A stretch of 64,000 nucleotides of DNA, from NCBI RefSeq assembly GCF_005670685.2, contig NZ_CP062008.1, positions 5,332,001-5,396,000 of the forward strand, in the 5' to 3' direction. This document shows, piece after piece, positions 18,680 to 28,165 of this stretch. The position numbers and the translations under genes were made by a program. Numbering within the stretch: position 1 is the first letter of the stretch; the number at the start of each line of letters is the position of its first letter. Below the pieces are notes generated by a model. It did not search any database and had not been told where the DNA came from. It was given only the letters and a program-made list of their open reading frames with translations. Source of the DNA: Mycolicibacterium mucogenicum DSM 44124. Lineage in GTDB: Bacteria > Actinomycetota > Actinomycetes > Mycobacteriales > Mycobacteriaceae.

Positions 18680-19978
18680 CTAGGCCGCAGGGTTGATCCG
18701 CGCGATGTGGACATCGCGGGTGAAGATGCGCAACCCATCCGGGGTCGGTGGCGCCGTTGAGGTGTACACCGCACCGGTCGGAGTGGTCAGTGTGACGGTG
18801 TGGCGGCCGTGCCGGTCGTAGGTTGTGGCCGCGTGCCAGCCGGGTTCTTCTTTGACGTAGTTGCAGTGCGCACATTGGCCTTGACCGTTGTGCACGCTGG
18901 TCGGGCCATGCTGCGCGTGCGGCCGGATGTGGTCGGTGTGCCGAATCCTGGCGTTGCAGTACGGGGTCCGGCAGAACTGATCCCGCAACGCGATGAACCG
19001 GGCCAGGGCTTTCGGGAACGCCCGGGATTTCGACTCCATCGCCACCAGCTTGTTGGTGCCCGGCTGGGCGTACAGGCGCCGCACCGCGGCCGCGCCCTGC
19101 GCATCGAGCGCGCCGACCACGACGAGATCCCGCGCTATTTCGGCCGGGATCGGCCCGTACCCCTCCAGATGCGCCGGTTCTGAGCCACCGCCGAGCAGGG
19201 TCTCATCCGAGAGCACCAGGTTCGCCGTCACCGGCACCGGCGACTGCACCGGGTTGCGGCCCGTGACCCGCTGCACCATCACGTCGGCCATGATCTGGTC
19301 GTGGGTGCGGCCCAACCCGGCCGGTACCGTCGTGCCCGGCAGTGTCGAGGCCAGCGTGCTCGCCGCCTCATCGGACAGCGCGGTATGCATGGCGCGGCCT
19401 TCGGCAGCCGGCAGCCGCACGCTCACGGTGGCCATGCCGTCACCAGCAGGCCGGAACCGGACATGACGCCCGGCCGGCGCGCGGCGCACCCGCTGCACGA
19501 TCGCCTCCTGATCGAGCCGGTAGGCGATCCGCTTGGCCTCGGCGGTGATCTCGGCATCACCCTTACCATCGAGGGTGGCAGGGTCCGAGCACAATTCGGC
19601 ATCCAGCAGCCGGCGATCCAACACCGACAGGCACTCGGCCTCTTTGGTGATCAGCTCGGCCCGGTGCTCGGAGAGCACACCCGACTCCAACGCGGCCAGC
19701 GTGCACGGCATGTCCGCGACCAGGATGCGGGCCATCGCCATCAACCGCTCACCCCGATGCGGCGACTCGCGCCGCGCCAACCCGACCTCCGAACCCAGCG
19801 CGGCCCGCGACACCCGCGGCCCACCCGCCGCGGCCGCCGCCACCCGCCGCGCCTCCAGTTCGGCCGCAATCCGGGCCTGCTGGGCCGCCGCACGCGCCTT
19901 GACCCGTTCGAGCTCCGCCATGCGACCCGACAACGCCGCCTCATCGGCCTTGGGATCTACCGACAGAATATCGCACAT
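18680..19978 (-). CDS. DUF222 / HNH endonuclease domain protein (13E12 repeat family)
   Basis: 432-residue protein of the family that is highly multiplied in mycobacteria. An N-terminal DUF222 helical domain, Ala/Arg-rich with a coiled-coil start, is followed by a C-terminal HNH nuclease domain. In the latter CRTPYCNARIRHTDHIRPH and GQCAHCNYVKE supply the two Cys pairs and the His residues of a zinc-bound beta-beta-alpha fold. These genes often lie in mobile or rearranged regions, and their function is unproven. It sits between two conserved chromosomal segments. Confidence 0.9.
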   Translation of the reverse strand: MCDILSVDPKADEAALSGRMAELERVKARAAAQQARIAAELEARRVAAAAAGGPRVSRAALGSEVGLARRESPHRGERLMAMARILVADMPCTLAALESGVLSEHRAELITKEAECLSVLDRRLLDAELCSDPATLDGKGDAEITAEAKRIAYRLDQEAIVQRVRRAPAGRHVRFRPAGDGMATVSVRLPAAEGRAMHTALSDEAASTLASTLPGTTVPAGLGRTHDQIMADVMVQRVTGRNPVQSPVPVTANLVLSDETLLGGGSEPAHLEGYGPIPAEIARDLVVVGALDAQGAAAVRRLYAQPGTNKLVAMESKSRAFPKALARFIALRDQFCRTPYCNARIRHTDHIRPHAQHGPTSVHNGQGQCAHCNYVKEEPGWHAATTYDRHGRHTVTLTTPTGAVYTSTAPPTPDGLRIFTRDVHIARINPAA

Positions 19979-20096
19979 ACGTTCGATTCTATCGGATACG
20001 TATGGTGCACGCCATACCCCAGATAAATGAATTTGCCCCGCTGTAACACGAGGAAATCTGCTCGTACCCTGCAGATTCGATGATGTCCTTGTGTTG

Positions 20097-20612
20097 ATGC
20101 ATCAGGGAATCGGTCTCGACGCGTTCAACGCCATGCCGAAGCAGCGGGCGGTGCACGCACTGTACGAATGCTGCTACAGCGTGCCGCTGGCCGGCAGCCT
20201 GGCCGACGGACGCGCCTACGAAGACCACGACCACCTGTTCCGGCGGGCCGACGACCTCCTCTTCGCGCTCGGCGACTCCTCGGTGGACGCGATCCTGCAG
20301 GCCTATCCGCAGCTCGGGCGCCGGCCCGGCAGCGCCCGCTCGCAATTCGAGCAGTGCGCGGTGTGCGATCGCGACCCTGATCTGATGGCGACCCTGACCG
20401 CGCACGCCGCGACCTACCGCGACCACTTCGGCTTCGACTTCGTGATGTTCGTCGGCGCCATGAGCGCCAACGAAGTGCTGACACACATGGCCGACCGCAT
20501 GCACAACGACCACGAGACCGAGCGCAAGGTGGTCCGTAACGAGCTGGCCCGCATCAACCGGACCCGGCTGGAACGCATGCTCGGGCCTGAAGGCGGCTAC
20601 AACAACTGGTAA
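20097..20612 (+). CDS. 2-oxo-4-hydroxy-4-carboxy-5-ureidoimidazoline (OHCU) decarboxylase-like protein
   Basis: About 171 residues with the all-helical OHCU decarboxylase fold: MHQGIGLDAFNAMP at the N-terminus, the ALYECCYS segment (family consensus L..CC.S), an AYPQLGR stretch corresponding to the conserved HP.LG region, and EVLTHMADRMHNDHETE near the end. The enzyme makes S-allantoin in urate breakdown, but no other urate genes are nearby, so the role is uncertain. GTG and TTG codons just upstream could also serve as start; I chose the ATG. Confidence 0.7.
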   Translation: MHQGIGLDAFNAMPKQRAVHALYECCYSVPLAGSLADGRAYEDHDHLFRRADDLLFALGDSSVDAILQAYPQLGRRPGSARSQFEQCAVCDRDPDLMATLTAHAATYRDHFGFDFVMFVGAMSANEVLTHMADRMHNDHETERKVVRNELARINRTRLERMLGPEGGYNNW

Positions 20613-20674
20613 CGAAGCCGCCACGACGTGCCCGCCGCCAGGAAGCGTTCGCCAAGCCTTAGTAGTTTGTACCC

Positions 20675-23600
20675 GTGCATCAGGAGATCCCCCCGCAGTA
20701 CGTGCGTTCGACGAACGCACCGCAGGCCCGGACCCTCATCGACATCCTCTACGCCACGGCCGACCAATATCCCGATGCACCCGCCATCGACGACGGCACC
20801 GTCCAGCTCACCTACGCCGAGCTGATCGCCGACGTCGAGGAAAGCGTCGCCTGGCTGGCCGCGCGCGGCATCGGCCGCGGTGACCGCATCGGCATCCGCA
20901 TGCCGTCGGGCAGCTACGCGCTGTACGTGTCGATTCTGGCGACCCTCGCGACCGGCGCCGCATACGTCCCCGTCGACGCCGACGATCCCGAGGAACGCGC
21001 CGCGCTGGTCTTCGGCGAAGCCGGGGTGGTCGGCATCATCACCGAAGCCGGTCTGGTCCGCGGTCCCGGCTCGACCCGGGGCTGGCAGGCCGGCCGCCCA
21101 CTGACCCGCGACGACGCCTGGATCATCTTCACCTCCGGCTCCACCGGCACCCCGAAGGGCGTCGCGGTGACGCACCGCAACGCCGCCGCCTTCGTCGACG
21201 CCGAGGCCGAAATCTTCCTGAAGGACAACCCGCTGGGCCCGGGCGACCGCGTGCTGGCCGGGCTGTCTGTGGCGTTCGACGCGTCCTGCGAAGAGATGTG
21301 GCTGGCCTGGCGCCACGGCGCGTGCCTCGTCCCGGCCCCGCGCTCGCTGGTGCGCAGCGGCATGGACCTCGGCCCCTGGCTGGTGTCACGCGACATCACC
21401 GTCGTCTCGACGGTGCCGACGCTCGCCTCGCTGTGGCCCGCCGAGGCGCTGGAGGCCGTGCGCCTGCTGATCTTCGGCGGCGAGGCCTGCCCGCCCGAGC
21501 TCGCCGAGCGCCTGGCCGTCGAGGGCCGCGAGGTGTGGAACACCTACGGCCCCACCGAAGCCACGGTCGTCGCCTGCCTTGCGCCGCTCGGCGGTGGCCC
21601 GGTCAGCATCGGCCTGCCGCTGCCCGGCTGGGATCTGGCCGTCGTCGACAAGGACGGTCTGCAGGTTGGCTACGGCGAAATCGGCGAGCTGGTGATCGGC
21701 GGCGTCGGCCTGGCCCGCTACCTCGACCCGGAGAAGGACGCCGAGAAGTACGCGCCGATGGAGACCCTCGGCTGGGGCCGCGCGTACCGCAGCGGTGACC
21801 TGGTCCGGCTCGAGGCGGACGGTCTCTACTTCCAGGGTCGCGCCGACGATCAGGTCAAGGTCGGCGGCCGGCGCATCGAACTCGGCGAGGTCGACGCCGC
21901 ACTCGTCAACCTGCCGGGTGTCAGCGGCGGCGCGGCCGCGGTGCGCAAGACCGCCACCGGCACTCCCCTGCTCGTCGGCTACATCGCCAGCACCGACCCC
22001 GAATTCGATATCACCAAGGCCCGCAAGACACTTGCCGAGTCGCTGCCCGCCGCGCTGGTGCCGCGCCTCGTCCTGGTCGACGAATTGCCCACGCGCACAT
22101 CAGGAAAAGTCGACCGCAACGCGCTGCCGTGGCCCGTCGACGGGGCGGGCGACGACAGCCCCGACCTGGACGGCACCATGGGCTGGCTCGCCGGGCTGTG
22201 GCGCGACGTACTGGCCTCCCCGATCGACGGACCCGGAGCCGATTTCTTCGCGCTCGGCGGCGGCTCGCTGTCCGCCGCGCAGCTCGTGTCGCTGCTGCGC
22301 GAGAAGTACCCGCAGGTCACCGTCGCCGACCTCTACGACCACCCGCGGCTGGGCTCACTGGCCGGCTATCTCGACGAACTCGACCCACCACCGGTGGTCG
22401 AAACCCGTAGCGTCACACCGGTTCCGCTGACGACACAGCTGATCCAGACCGCCGCCGCCATCCCGCTCGCAACGCTCGCCGGCATGCAGTGGGTCGTCTG
22501 GCTGGCCATCCTGAACAACGCCGCCGCGGCGCTGCACCTGCTGCCCTGGGCCCACACCGTGAACTGGTGGGTGATCCTCGTCGGGTTCCTCGTGTTCGTC
22601 ACACCGATCGGCCGCATGGGTATCGCCGTGTTCGCCGCCCGCGCCCTGCTGTCCGGCCTGGAACCGGGCACCTACAAGCGCGGCGGATCCGAGCACCTGC
22701 GGGTCTGGCTCGCCGAACGGCTCGGCGAGGCCAGCGGCGCCGAAAACCAGGCCGGCGCACCCTGGTTGGTGTACTACGCCCGCGCACTGGGCAACCGGGT
22801 CGGCGACGGCGTCGACCTGCACTCGACACCACCGGTCACCGGCATGCTCACCCTCGGGGACCGCTGCTCGGTCGAGCCGGAGGTCGACCTCACCGGGCAC
22901 TGGATCGACGGCGACCTGTTCCATGTCGGACCCATCAGCATCGGCAACGACGCCACCATCGGTGCCCGCACCACGCTGCTGCCGGGTGCGGTGGTCGGCA
23001 AGAACGCCGACGTCGCACCGGGTTCCGGCGTGATCGGCAAGGTCAAGGCCGGTCAGTACTGGAAGGGCTCGCCGGCGGTGAAGTCCGGCAAGGCCCACCA
23101 CCCGTGGCCCGACGAGCGGCCGGGCCGCGCGCCCATCTGGGTCGCGATGTACGGGGTGACGTCGGTGCTGCTCGGCGGACTGCCGATCCTGGCCCTCGCG
23201 GCGGGACTCGCGGTGCTGATTCTGCCGGTGCGCCATACGCATTCGCTGCCGGAGGCGGTCCTGCCGGTCGCGTTGTGGACGCCCGTCGCCGCGGTGGTCG
23301 CCATGGCGGTGTACGCCGCGCTGACCGTGATCGGGGTGCGGCTGCTGGCCCTCGGCCTGACCGAGGGCTACCACCCCGTGCGCAGCCGCGTGGGCTGGCA
23401 GCTGTGGGCCACCGAGCGCCTGATGGACGCCGCCCGCAACTACCTGTTCCCCATCTACGCCAGTCTGTTGACGCCGTGGTGGCTGCGGATCCTCGGCGCG
23501 AAAGTCGGTAAGGACACCGAGATTTCGACGGCCCTGCTGACGCCGAAGTTCACCGAGGTGCTCGACGGCGCGTTCTTGGCCGACGACACCATGGTGGCGT

Positions 23601-24559
23601 CGTACGAACTGGGCGGCGGCTGGATTCACGTCGCCAAGGCGACCGTCGGCCGGCGCGCGTTCCTCGGCAACTCGGGCATCACCCAGCCCGGGCGCCGTGT
23701 CCCCGACGACGGGCTGGTCGCGGTGCTGTCGGCGACGCCGCACAAGGCCAAGGCCGGGTCATCGTGGCTGGGCAGTCCGCCGATCCGGTTGCGCCGTCAG
23801 CCAACCGAGGCCGACGCGGTGCGCACCTTCCACCCGTCACTGCGCCTGAAGGTGATGCGGTCGACGGTCGAGACCCTGCGGATCGTCCCGGTGATGGTGA
23901 CGTTCGGCATCGGCGTGGCCGTCCTCGGCGTCCTGCAGGCCCTGGCCGGCGAATTGGGCTGGGTGTGGGCGGCATTGGGCGCCGGCCTGGTCCTGCTGAA
24001 CGCGGGCGCCATCGCCGGTGCCATCGCCGTGGTCGCGAAATGGTTGATGGTCGGGCGCATCCGGGCCGTCGAGCACCCCCTGTGGTCGCCGTTCGTGTGG
24101 CGCAACGAGGTGTCCGACACCTTCGTCGAGACCGTCGCCGGCCCGTGGTTCGCCCGCGCGGCCAGCGGCACCCCGGTGATGAACTTGTGGCTGCGGGCCC
24201 TCGGCGCCGCGATCGGCCGCGGCGTGTGGTGCGAAACCTATTGGTTGCCAGAGGCCGACCTGGTGACGCTGGGCCGGGGCGCGACGGTGAACCGGGGCTG
24301 CGTGGTGCAGACCCACCTGTTCCACGACCGCATCATGCAGCTCGACACCGTGGTGCTGGACGAGGGCGCGACGCTCGGTACCCACTGCGTCGCACTGCCC
24401 GCCGCCAGCATCGGTGCGGGTGCGACGGTCGGCCCGGCCTCGCTGGTGATGCGCGGCGACGCGGTGCCGGCCTCGACGCGCTGGCAGGGCAATCCGATCG
24501 CCCCGTGGGTCGGCAAGAAGCGCAAGTCCGGCAACCGACATAAGGCGCAAGCCGCGTGA
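20675..24559 (+). CDS. Pls/PosA-family non-ribosomal peptide synthetase-like protein
   Basis: 1294-residue membrane protein. Residues about 25-500 form an amino-acid adenylation domain with the core SGSTGTPKGV near 153 and YRSGDLVR and GRADDQVKVGGRRIE later. A carrier domain follows, with the phosphopantetheine Ser in LGGGSLSAAQLV near 531. The remaining ~750 residues alternate hydrophobic segments with left-handed beta-helix (hexapeptide) repeats, the terminal domain known from epsilon-poly-lysine synthase Pls and related PosA proteins. There is no condensation domain, so the product may be an aminoacyl or amino-acid polymer moved by the membrane part. The substrate is unknown. It overlaps the M1 peptidase start as GTGA. 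Confidence 0.9.
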   Translation: MHQEIPPQYVRSTNAPQARTLIDILYATADQYPDAPAIDDGTVQLTYAELIADVEESVAWLAARGIGRGDRIGIRMPSGSYALYVSILATLATGAAYVPVDADDPEERAALVFGEAGVVGIITEAGLVRGPGSTRGWQAGRPLTRDDAWIIFTSGSTGTPKGVAVTHRNAAAFVDAEAEIFLKDNPLGPGDRVLAGLSVAFDASCEEMWLAWRHGACLVPAPRSLVRSGMDLGPWLVSRDITVVSTVPTLASLWPAEALEAVRLLIFGGEACPPELAERLAVEGREVWNTYGPTEATVVACLAPLGGGPVSIGLPLPGWDLAVVDKDGLQVGYGEIGELVIGGVGLARYLDPEKDAEKYAPMETLGWGRAYRSGDLVRLEADGLYFQGRADDQVKVGGRRIELGEVDAALVNLPGVSGGAAAVRKTATGTPLLVGYIASTDPEFDITKARKTLAESLPAALVPRLVLVDELPTRTSGKVDRNALPWPVDGAGDDSPDLDGTMGWLAGLWRDVLASPIDGPGADFFALGGGSLSAAQLVSLLREKYPQVTVADLYDHPRLGSLAGYLDELDPPPVVETRSVTPVPLTTQLIQTAAAIPLATLAGMQWVVWLAILNNAAAALHLLPWAHTVNWWVILVGFLVFVTPIGRMGIAVFAARALLSGLEPGTYKRGGSEHLRVWLAERLGEASGAENQAGAPWLVYYARALGNRVGDGVDLHSTPPVTGMLTLGDRCSVEPEVDLTGHWIDGDLFHVGPISIGNDATIGARTTLLPGAVVGKNADVAPGSGVIGKVKAGQYWKGSPAVKSGKAHHPWPDERPGRAPIWVAMYGVTSVLLGGLPILALAAGLAVLILPVRHTHSLPEAVLPVALWTPVAAVVAMAVYAALTVIGVRLLALGLTEGYHPVRSRVGWQLWATERLMDAARNYLFPIYASLLTPWWLRILGAKVGKDTEISTALLTPKFTEVLDGAFLADDTMVASYELGGGWIHVAKATVGRRAFLGNSGITQPGRRVPDDGLVAVLSATPHKAKAGSSWLGSPPIRLRRQPTEADAVRTFHPSLRLKVMRSTVETLRIVPVMVTFGIGVAVLGVLQALAGELGWVWAALGAGLVLLNAGAIAGAIAVVAKWLMVGRIRAVEHPLWSPFVWRNEVSDTFVETVAGPWFARAASGTPVMNLWLRALGAAIGRGVWCETYWLPEADLVTLGRGATVNRGCVVQTHLFHDRIMQLDTVVLDEGATLGTHCVALPAASIGAGATVGPASLVMRGDAVPASTRWQGNPIAPWVGKKRKSGNRHKAQAA

Positions 24560-25890
24560 CCCGAACAAACAAGAAGGACCGCAAAAGCGTTGCGCCGGTG
24601 ATCGATCCGTACCTGCCCAACAACGGCAACTTCGGTTTCCGCGTCTCCCGCTACGAGCTGAGCCTCGAATACAAGGTGGAGAGCAACCGGCTGACGGGCA
24701 TCGCCCACATCACCGCGGTCACCCTGGCGTCGCTGAACTGGTTCACCCTGGACCTGTCCGACGACCTGTCGGTGGCCAAGGTCGAGGTCAACGGCCGGCG
24801 CCCGGCCAAGTTCCGCACCGTCAACGGCAAGCTGCACATCACGCTGGCCGACCAGCTGCCCGCCGGCGCCGCGATGAAGGTGACGGTGCGCTACGGCGGC
24901 AACCCGCGCCCCATCAAATCCATCTGGGGCACAGTCGGTTTCGAGGAGCTGACGGAAGGGGCCCTGGTCGCCGGGCAACCGAACGGCGCGGCCTCGTGGT
25001 TCCCGTGCGACGACCACCCGAGCAGCAAGGCGAGCTACCGCATCGCGATCAGCACCGACAGCCCGTACCGGGTCATCGCCAACGGCGAGCTGGTGAGCCG
25101 GAAAACCCGTGCGGCACAGACCTTGTGGGTGTACGAGCTCGCCGAGCCGACGTCGACCTACCTGATCACCCTGCAGATCGGCCGCTACGAGTCGGTGCGC
25201 CTGTCCAAATCACCGGTGCCGATGTCCGCCGCCCTGCCGCAGCGGCTGATCCGCAACTTCGAATACGACTTCGGCCGCCAGCCGCAGATGATGCAGCTGT
25301 TCACCCGGCTGTTCGGGCCGTATCCGCTGTCGACCGGCTACACCGTCGTCGTCACCGACGACGACCTGGAGATCCCGCTGGAGGCGCAAGGCATTTCGAT
25401 CTTCGGCGCCAACCACTGCGACGGCCGCCGCAGCGCCGAGCGGCTCATCGCGCACGAGATGGCGCACCAGTGGTTCGGCAACTCGGTGACGGTACGACGC
25501 TGGCGCGACATCTGGCTGCACGAAGGATTTGCCTGTTACGCGGAGTGGCTGTGGGCCGAGGAGTCGGGCTGGCGCACCGCCGACCAGCTGGCCGCCCACA
25601 ATCTGCAGAAACTCCGGGGCCTGCCGCAGAACCTGCTGTTGGCCGATCCCGGGCCCGAGGACATGTTCGACGACCGCGTGTACAAGCGCGGCGCACTGAC
25701 CCTGCACGCCCTGCGGCGCACCATCGGCGACGCGAATTTCTTTGCGCTACTACGTGATTGGACCACCCGGTACCGGCACTCGACCGCACTGACCGATGAC
25801 TTCACCGGCCTGGCCGCCAACTACACCGACCAGTCCCTGCGCGGACTGTGGACCGCGTGGCTCTACACGACGGAGCTACCGGCACAGTGA
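24556..25890 (+). CDS. M1-family metallopeptidase (aminopeptidase N-like)
   Basis: 444-residue gluzincin. The zinc site HEMAHQWFGNSV lies near residue 299, with the third ligand Glu in LHEGFACYAEWLW. An N-terminal beta-saddle domain precedes it, and the exopeptidase motif position is occupied by LEAQGIS, not the classical GAMEN. The short length shows that the large C-terminal helical domain of PepN is missing, as in leukotriene-hydrolase-like short forms. No signal peptide is visible. The GTG start overlaps the NRPS-like gene and the stop overlaps the next gene, so all three are coupled. Confidence 0.9.
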   Translation: MTRTNKKDRKSVAPVIDPYLPNNGNFGFRVSRYELSLEYKVESNRLTGIAHITAVTLASLNWFTLDLSDDLSVAKVEVNGRRPAKFRTVNGKLHITLADQLPAGAAMKVTVRYGGNPRPIKSIWGTVGFEELTEGALVAGQPNGAASWFPCDDHPSSKASYRIAISTDSPYRVIANGELVSRKTRAAQTLWVYELAEPTSTYLITLQIGRYESVRLSKSPVPMSAALPQRLIRNFEYDFGRQPQMMQLFTRLFGPYPLSTGYTVVVTDDDLEIPLEAQGISIFGANHCDGRRSAERLIAHEMAHQWFGNSVTVRRWRDIWLHEGFACYAEWLWAEESGWRTADQLAAHNLQKLRGLPQNLLLADPGPEDMFDDRVYKRGALTLHALRRTIGDANFFALLRDWTTRYRHSTALTDDFTGLAANYTDQSLRGLWTAWLYTTELPAQ

Positions 25891-27095
25891 AACCCAGCGG
25901 TGTGGCGCGGGTCGCCGTCGCAACGGTGCTCAGCGCGCTCTGCGGCTACGCGATCCTCTACCTCGCCGCGCGCGATCTGGCCCCCGCCGGGTTCTCGGTG
26001 TTCAGCGTCTTCTGGGGCGCCTTCGGGTTGTTCACCGGCGCGGCCAACGGGCTGCTGCAGGAGGCCACGCGTGAGGTCCGCGTCGCCCGCGCGGCCGAGC
26101 CCCAACCCGGGCCGCATCTGCAGCCCCTCCGGGTGGCCGCGCTCGTGGCCGTCGCCGCGGGCCTGCTGATCGCCGGCACCGCCCCGCTGTGGGCGGCGCA
26201 CGTGTTCGTCGAATCCACCCCGCTGAGCGTGACGCTGCTGAGCGTCGGCCTGGCCGGCTTCTGCTTGCACGCCACGCTCCTGGGCGTGCTGGCCGGGGCG
26301 GACGGCTGGACCCAGTACGGAACGCTCATGGTCACCGACGCCGGTATCCGGGTCGCCGTCGCGGTCGCCGCGTTCGTCCTGGGCTGGGGGCTGGACGGCT
26401 ATCTGTGGGCCACCGTTGCCGGGTCGATGTCGTGGCTGATCCTGCTGCTGGCCTCCCACGTGGCCCGGTCCGCGGCCGCCATCCACACGCCCGGCACCCC
26501 GCGGACGTTCCTCACGGGCTCGGCGCACTCGATCGCCGCCGCGGGCGCCAGCGCCGTGCTGGTGATGGGCTTCCCCGTGCTGCTGCAGGCCACGTCCCGC
26601 GACCTGGGGGCCACCGGCGGCGTCATCATCCTGGCGGTGACGCTGACCCGCGCCCCGCTGCTGGTTCCGCTGACCGCCATGCAGGGCAACCTGATCGCGC
26701 ATTTCGTCGACAACCGCAGGCTGCGGGCCCTGCTCACGCCGACCCTCGTCCTCGCCGGGCTGGGCGCGCTGGCGGTGGTGGCCGCCGGGCTGCTCGGACC
26801 ATGGCTGCTGCGCACGCTGTTCGGGCCCGAGTACGCCGCGAGCGGCGTGCTGCTGGCCTGGTTGACAGCCGGCGCTATCGCCATCGCCTTTCTGACGCTG
26901 ACCGGGGCCGCCACCGTCGCCGCCGCGCAGCACCGCGCCTACGCGGTGGGCTGGGTGAGCGCCACGGTGGCCGCGGCACTGTTGTTGCTGCTGCCGCTGG
27001 ACCTGCAGACCCGGACCATCGTCGCGCTGATGTGCGGACCGCTGGTCGGAATCGTCGTCCACCTGGCCGCGCTCGGCGCGATCCGGCGTCCCTGA
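25887..27095 (+). CDS. polytopic membrane protein, polysaccharide flippase-like (Rv3630 type)
   Basis: 402 residues, almost entirely hydrophobic, with about 10-12 predicted helices. It resembles MOP-superfamily polysaccharide exporters, which flip lipid-linked sugars. The start GTG (overlapping the M1 stop as GTGA) gives VKPSGVARVAVATVL; the longer upstream frame lies inside the peptidase gene. It precedes ppgS and its membrane partner, as Rv3630 precedes Rv3631-Rv3632. It could move the polyprenyl-phospho-sugar made by PpgS, which is inference from context. Confidence 0.8.
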   Translation: MKPSGVARVAVATVLSALCGYAILYLAARDLAPAGFSVFSVFWGAFGLFTGAANGLLQEATREVRVARAAEPQPGPHLQPLRVAALVAVAAGLLIAGTAPLWAAHVFVESTPLSVTLLSVGLAGFCLHATLLGVLAGADGWTQYGTLMVTDAGIRVAVAVAAFVLGWGLDGYLWATVAGSMSWLILLLASHVARSAAAIHTPGTPRTFLTGSAHSIAAAGASAVLVMGFPVLLQATSRDLGATGGVIILAVTLTRAPLLVPLTAMQGNLIAHFVDNRRLRALLTPTLVLAGLGALAVVAAGLLGPWLLRTLFGPEYAASGVLLAWLTAGAIAIAFLTLTGAATVAAAQHRAYAVGWVSATVAAALLLLLPLDLQTRTIVALMCGPLVGIVVHLAALGAIRRP

Positions 27096-27116
27096 GCGTG
27101 TAGTTTCGGCAGCAAC

Positions 27117-27809
27117 ATGTCCCTTTACCGCGACGTCTGGATCGTCATTCCCGCGTACAACGAGGCGAGCGTCATTGCCGACGTCGTCGCCGATGTGCGC
27201 GCCGTCTTCCCCAACGTCGTCGTCGTCGACGACGGCGGCCGCGACGACACCGGCGACCGCGCCTTTGCCGCCGGTGCCCACGTCGTGCGTCACCCCGTGA
27301 ACCTCGGGCAGGGCGCGGCCATCCAGACCGGCGTCGAATACGCCCGATCCCGCCCCGGGGCACAGTTCTTCGCCACGTTCGACGCCGACGGTCAGCACCA
27401 GGTCAAGGATGTCGTGCGGATGCTCGACCGGCTGCAGGCCGAGGACCTGGACATCGTCATCGGCACGCGGTTCGCCGACCAGCCGCCCGACCGCATGCCG
27501 ATGCTCAAACGGCTGCTGCTGCCGATCGTCGCCAAACTCAGCCGGTCCAGCCGCCAGCTGCACCTGACCGACGCGCACAACGGGCTGCGGGTGTTCAACA
27601 AGACCGTCGCCGACGGATTGAACCTGACCATGAACGGCATGAGCCACGCCAGCGAGTTCGTCGCGCTGATCGTGGAGAACCAGTGGCGGATCGCCGAACA
27701 GCCGGTGCAGATCCTGTACACCGACTATTCGATGTCGAAGGGTCAGCCGCTGGTCAACGGCGTCAACATCGTCGTCGACGGGCTGCTGCGCGGGAGGTTG
27801 CGCCGATGA
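27117..27809 (+). CDS. ppgS: polyprenyl-phospho-N-acetylgalactosaminyl synthase PpgS (GT2)
   Basis: 230-residue family 2 glycosyltransferase. VWIVIPAYNEA is the first strand, VVVVDDGGRDDTGD the nucleotide site and TFDADGQHQ the metal-binding DxD. It matches the Rv3631 position and length. PpgS in M. tuberculosis makes polyprenyl-phospho-GalNAc for the galactosamine substituent of arabinogalactan. It is followed by a small membrane protein gene in ATGA overlap, the Rv3632 equivalent that enhances the reaction. The symbol rests on synteny plus family. Confidence 0.82.
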   Translation: MSLYRDVWIVIPAYNEASVIADVVADVRAVFPNVVVVDDGGRDDTGDRAFAAGAHVVRHPVNLGQGAAIQTGVEYARSRPGAQFFATFDADGQHQVKDVVRMLDRLQAEDLDIVIGTRFADQPPDRMPMLKRLLLPIVAKLSRSSRQLHLTDAHNGLRVFNKTVADGLNLTMNGMSHASEFVALIVENQWRIAEQPVQILYTDYSMSKGQPLVNGVNIVVDGLLRGRLRR

Positions 27810-28165
27810 TCTGGACCAAGGCATTACTGATCGGCGCGGTGGTCCTGCTGCTGGCCTACCTGTTCTCGTCGCGGCGCAACGCGCAGTCGCGGGCGTGGGT
27901 GAAGGTCGGCTACGTGTTCTTCGTGCTCGGCGCCATCTACGCGATCCTGCGCCCCAACGACACCACGGTGGTGGCGCACTGGCTCGGCATCGGCCGCGGC
28001 GCCGACCTCCTGTTGTACGCGCTCGTCATCGCGTTCCTGTTCACGACGATCAGCGCGTACATGCGCTTCAAAGACCTGGAATTGCGGTACGCCCAGCTGG
28101 CCCGCGCGGTGGCGCTGGAAGGCGCGCGGGTGCCCGATCCCGAGCCGCCGACCCGTCAGGTCTGA
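27806..28165 (+). CDS. DUF2304-type small membrane protein, PpgS partner (Rv3632 type)
   Basis: 119 residues with three hydrophobic helices (LLIGAVVLLLAYLFS, YVFFVLGAIYAIL, LLLYALVIAFLFTTISAYM) and then an amphipathic FKDLELRYAQLARAVALE helix. This is the layout of DUF2304 proteins encoded next to GT2 enzymes. The start overlaps the ppgS stop (ATGA). In M. tuberculosis the equivalent protein stimulates PpgS. Its end overlaps the convergent TetR gene by 10 bases. Confidence 0.82.
   Translation: MIWTKALLIGAVVLLLAYLFSSRRNAQSRAWVKVGYVFFVLGAIYAILRPNDTTVVAHWLGIGRGADLLLYALVIAFLFTTISAYMRFKDLELRYAQLARAVALEGARVPDPEPPTRQV

Noticed and set aside
19301..20026. Plus-strand open frames opposite the HNH gene
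   Set aside because: They mirror the conserved DUF222/HNH gene, and their proteins are Arg/Pro/His-rich without any recognisable fold.
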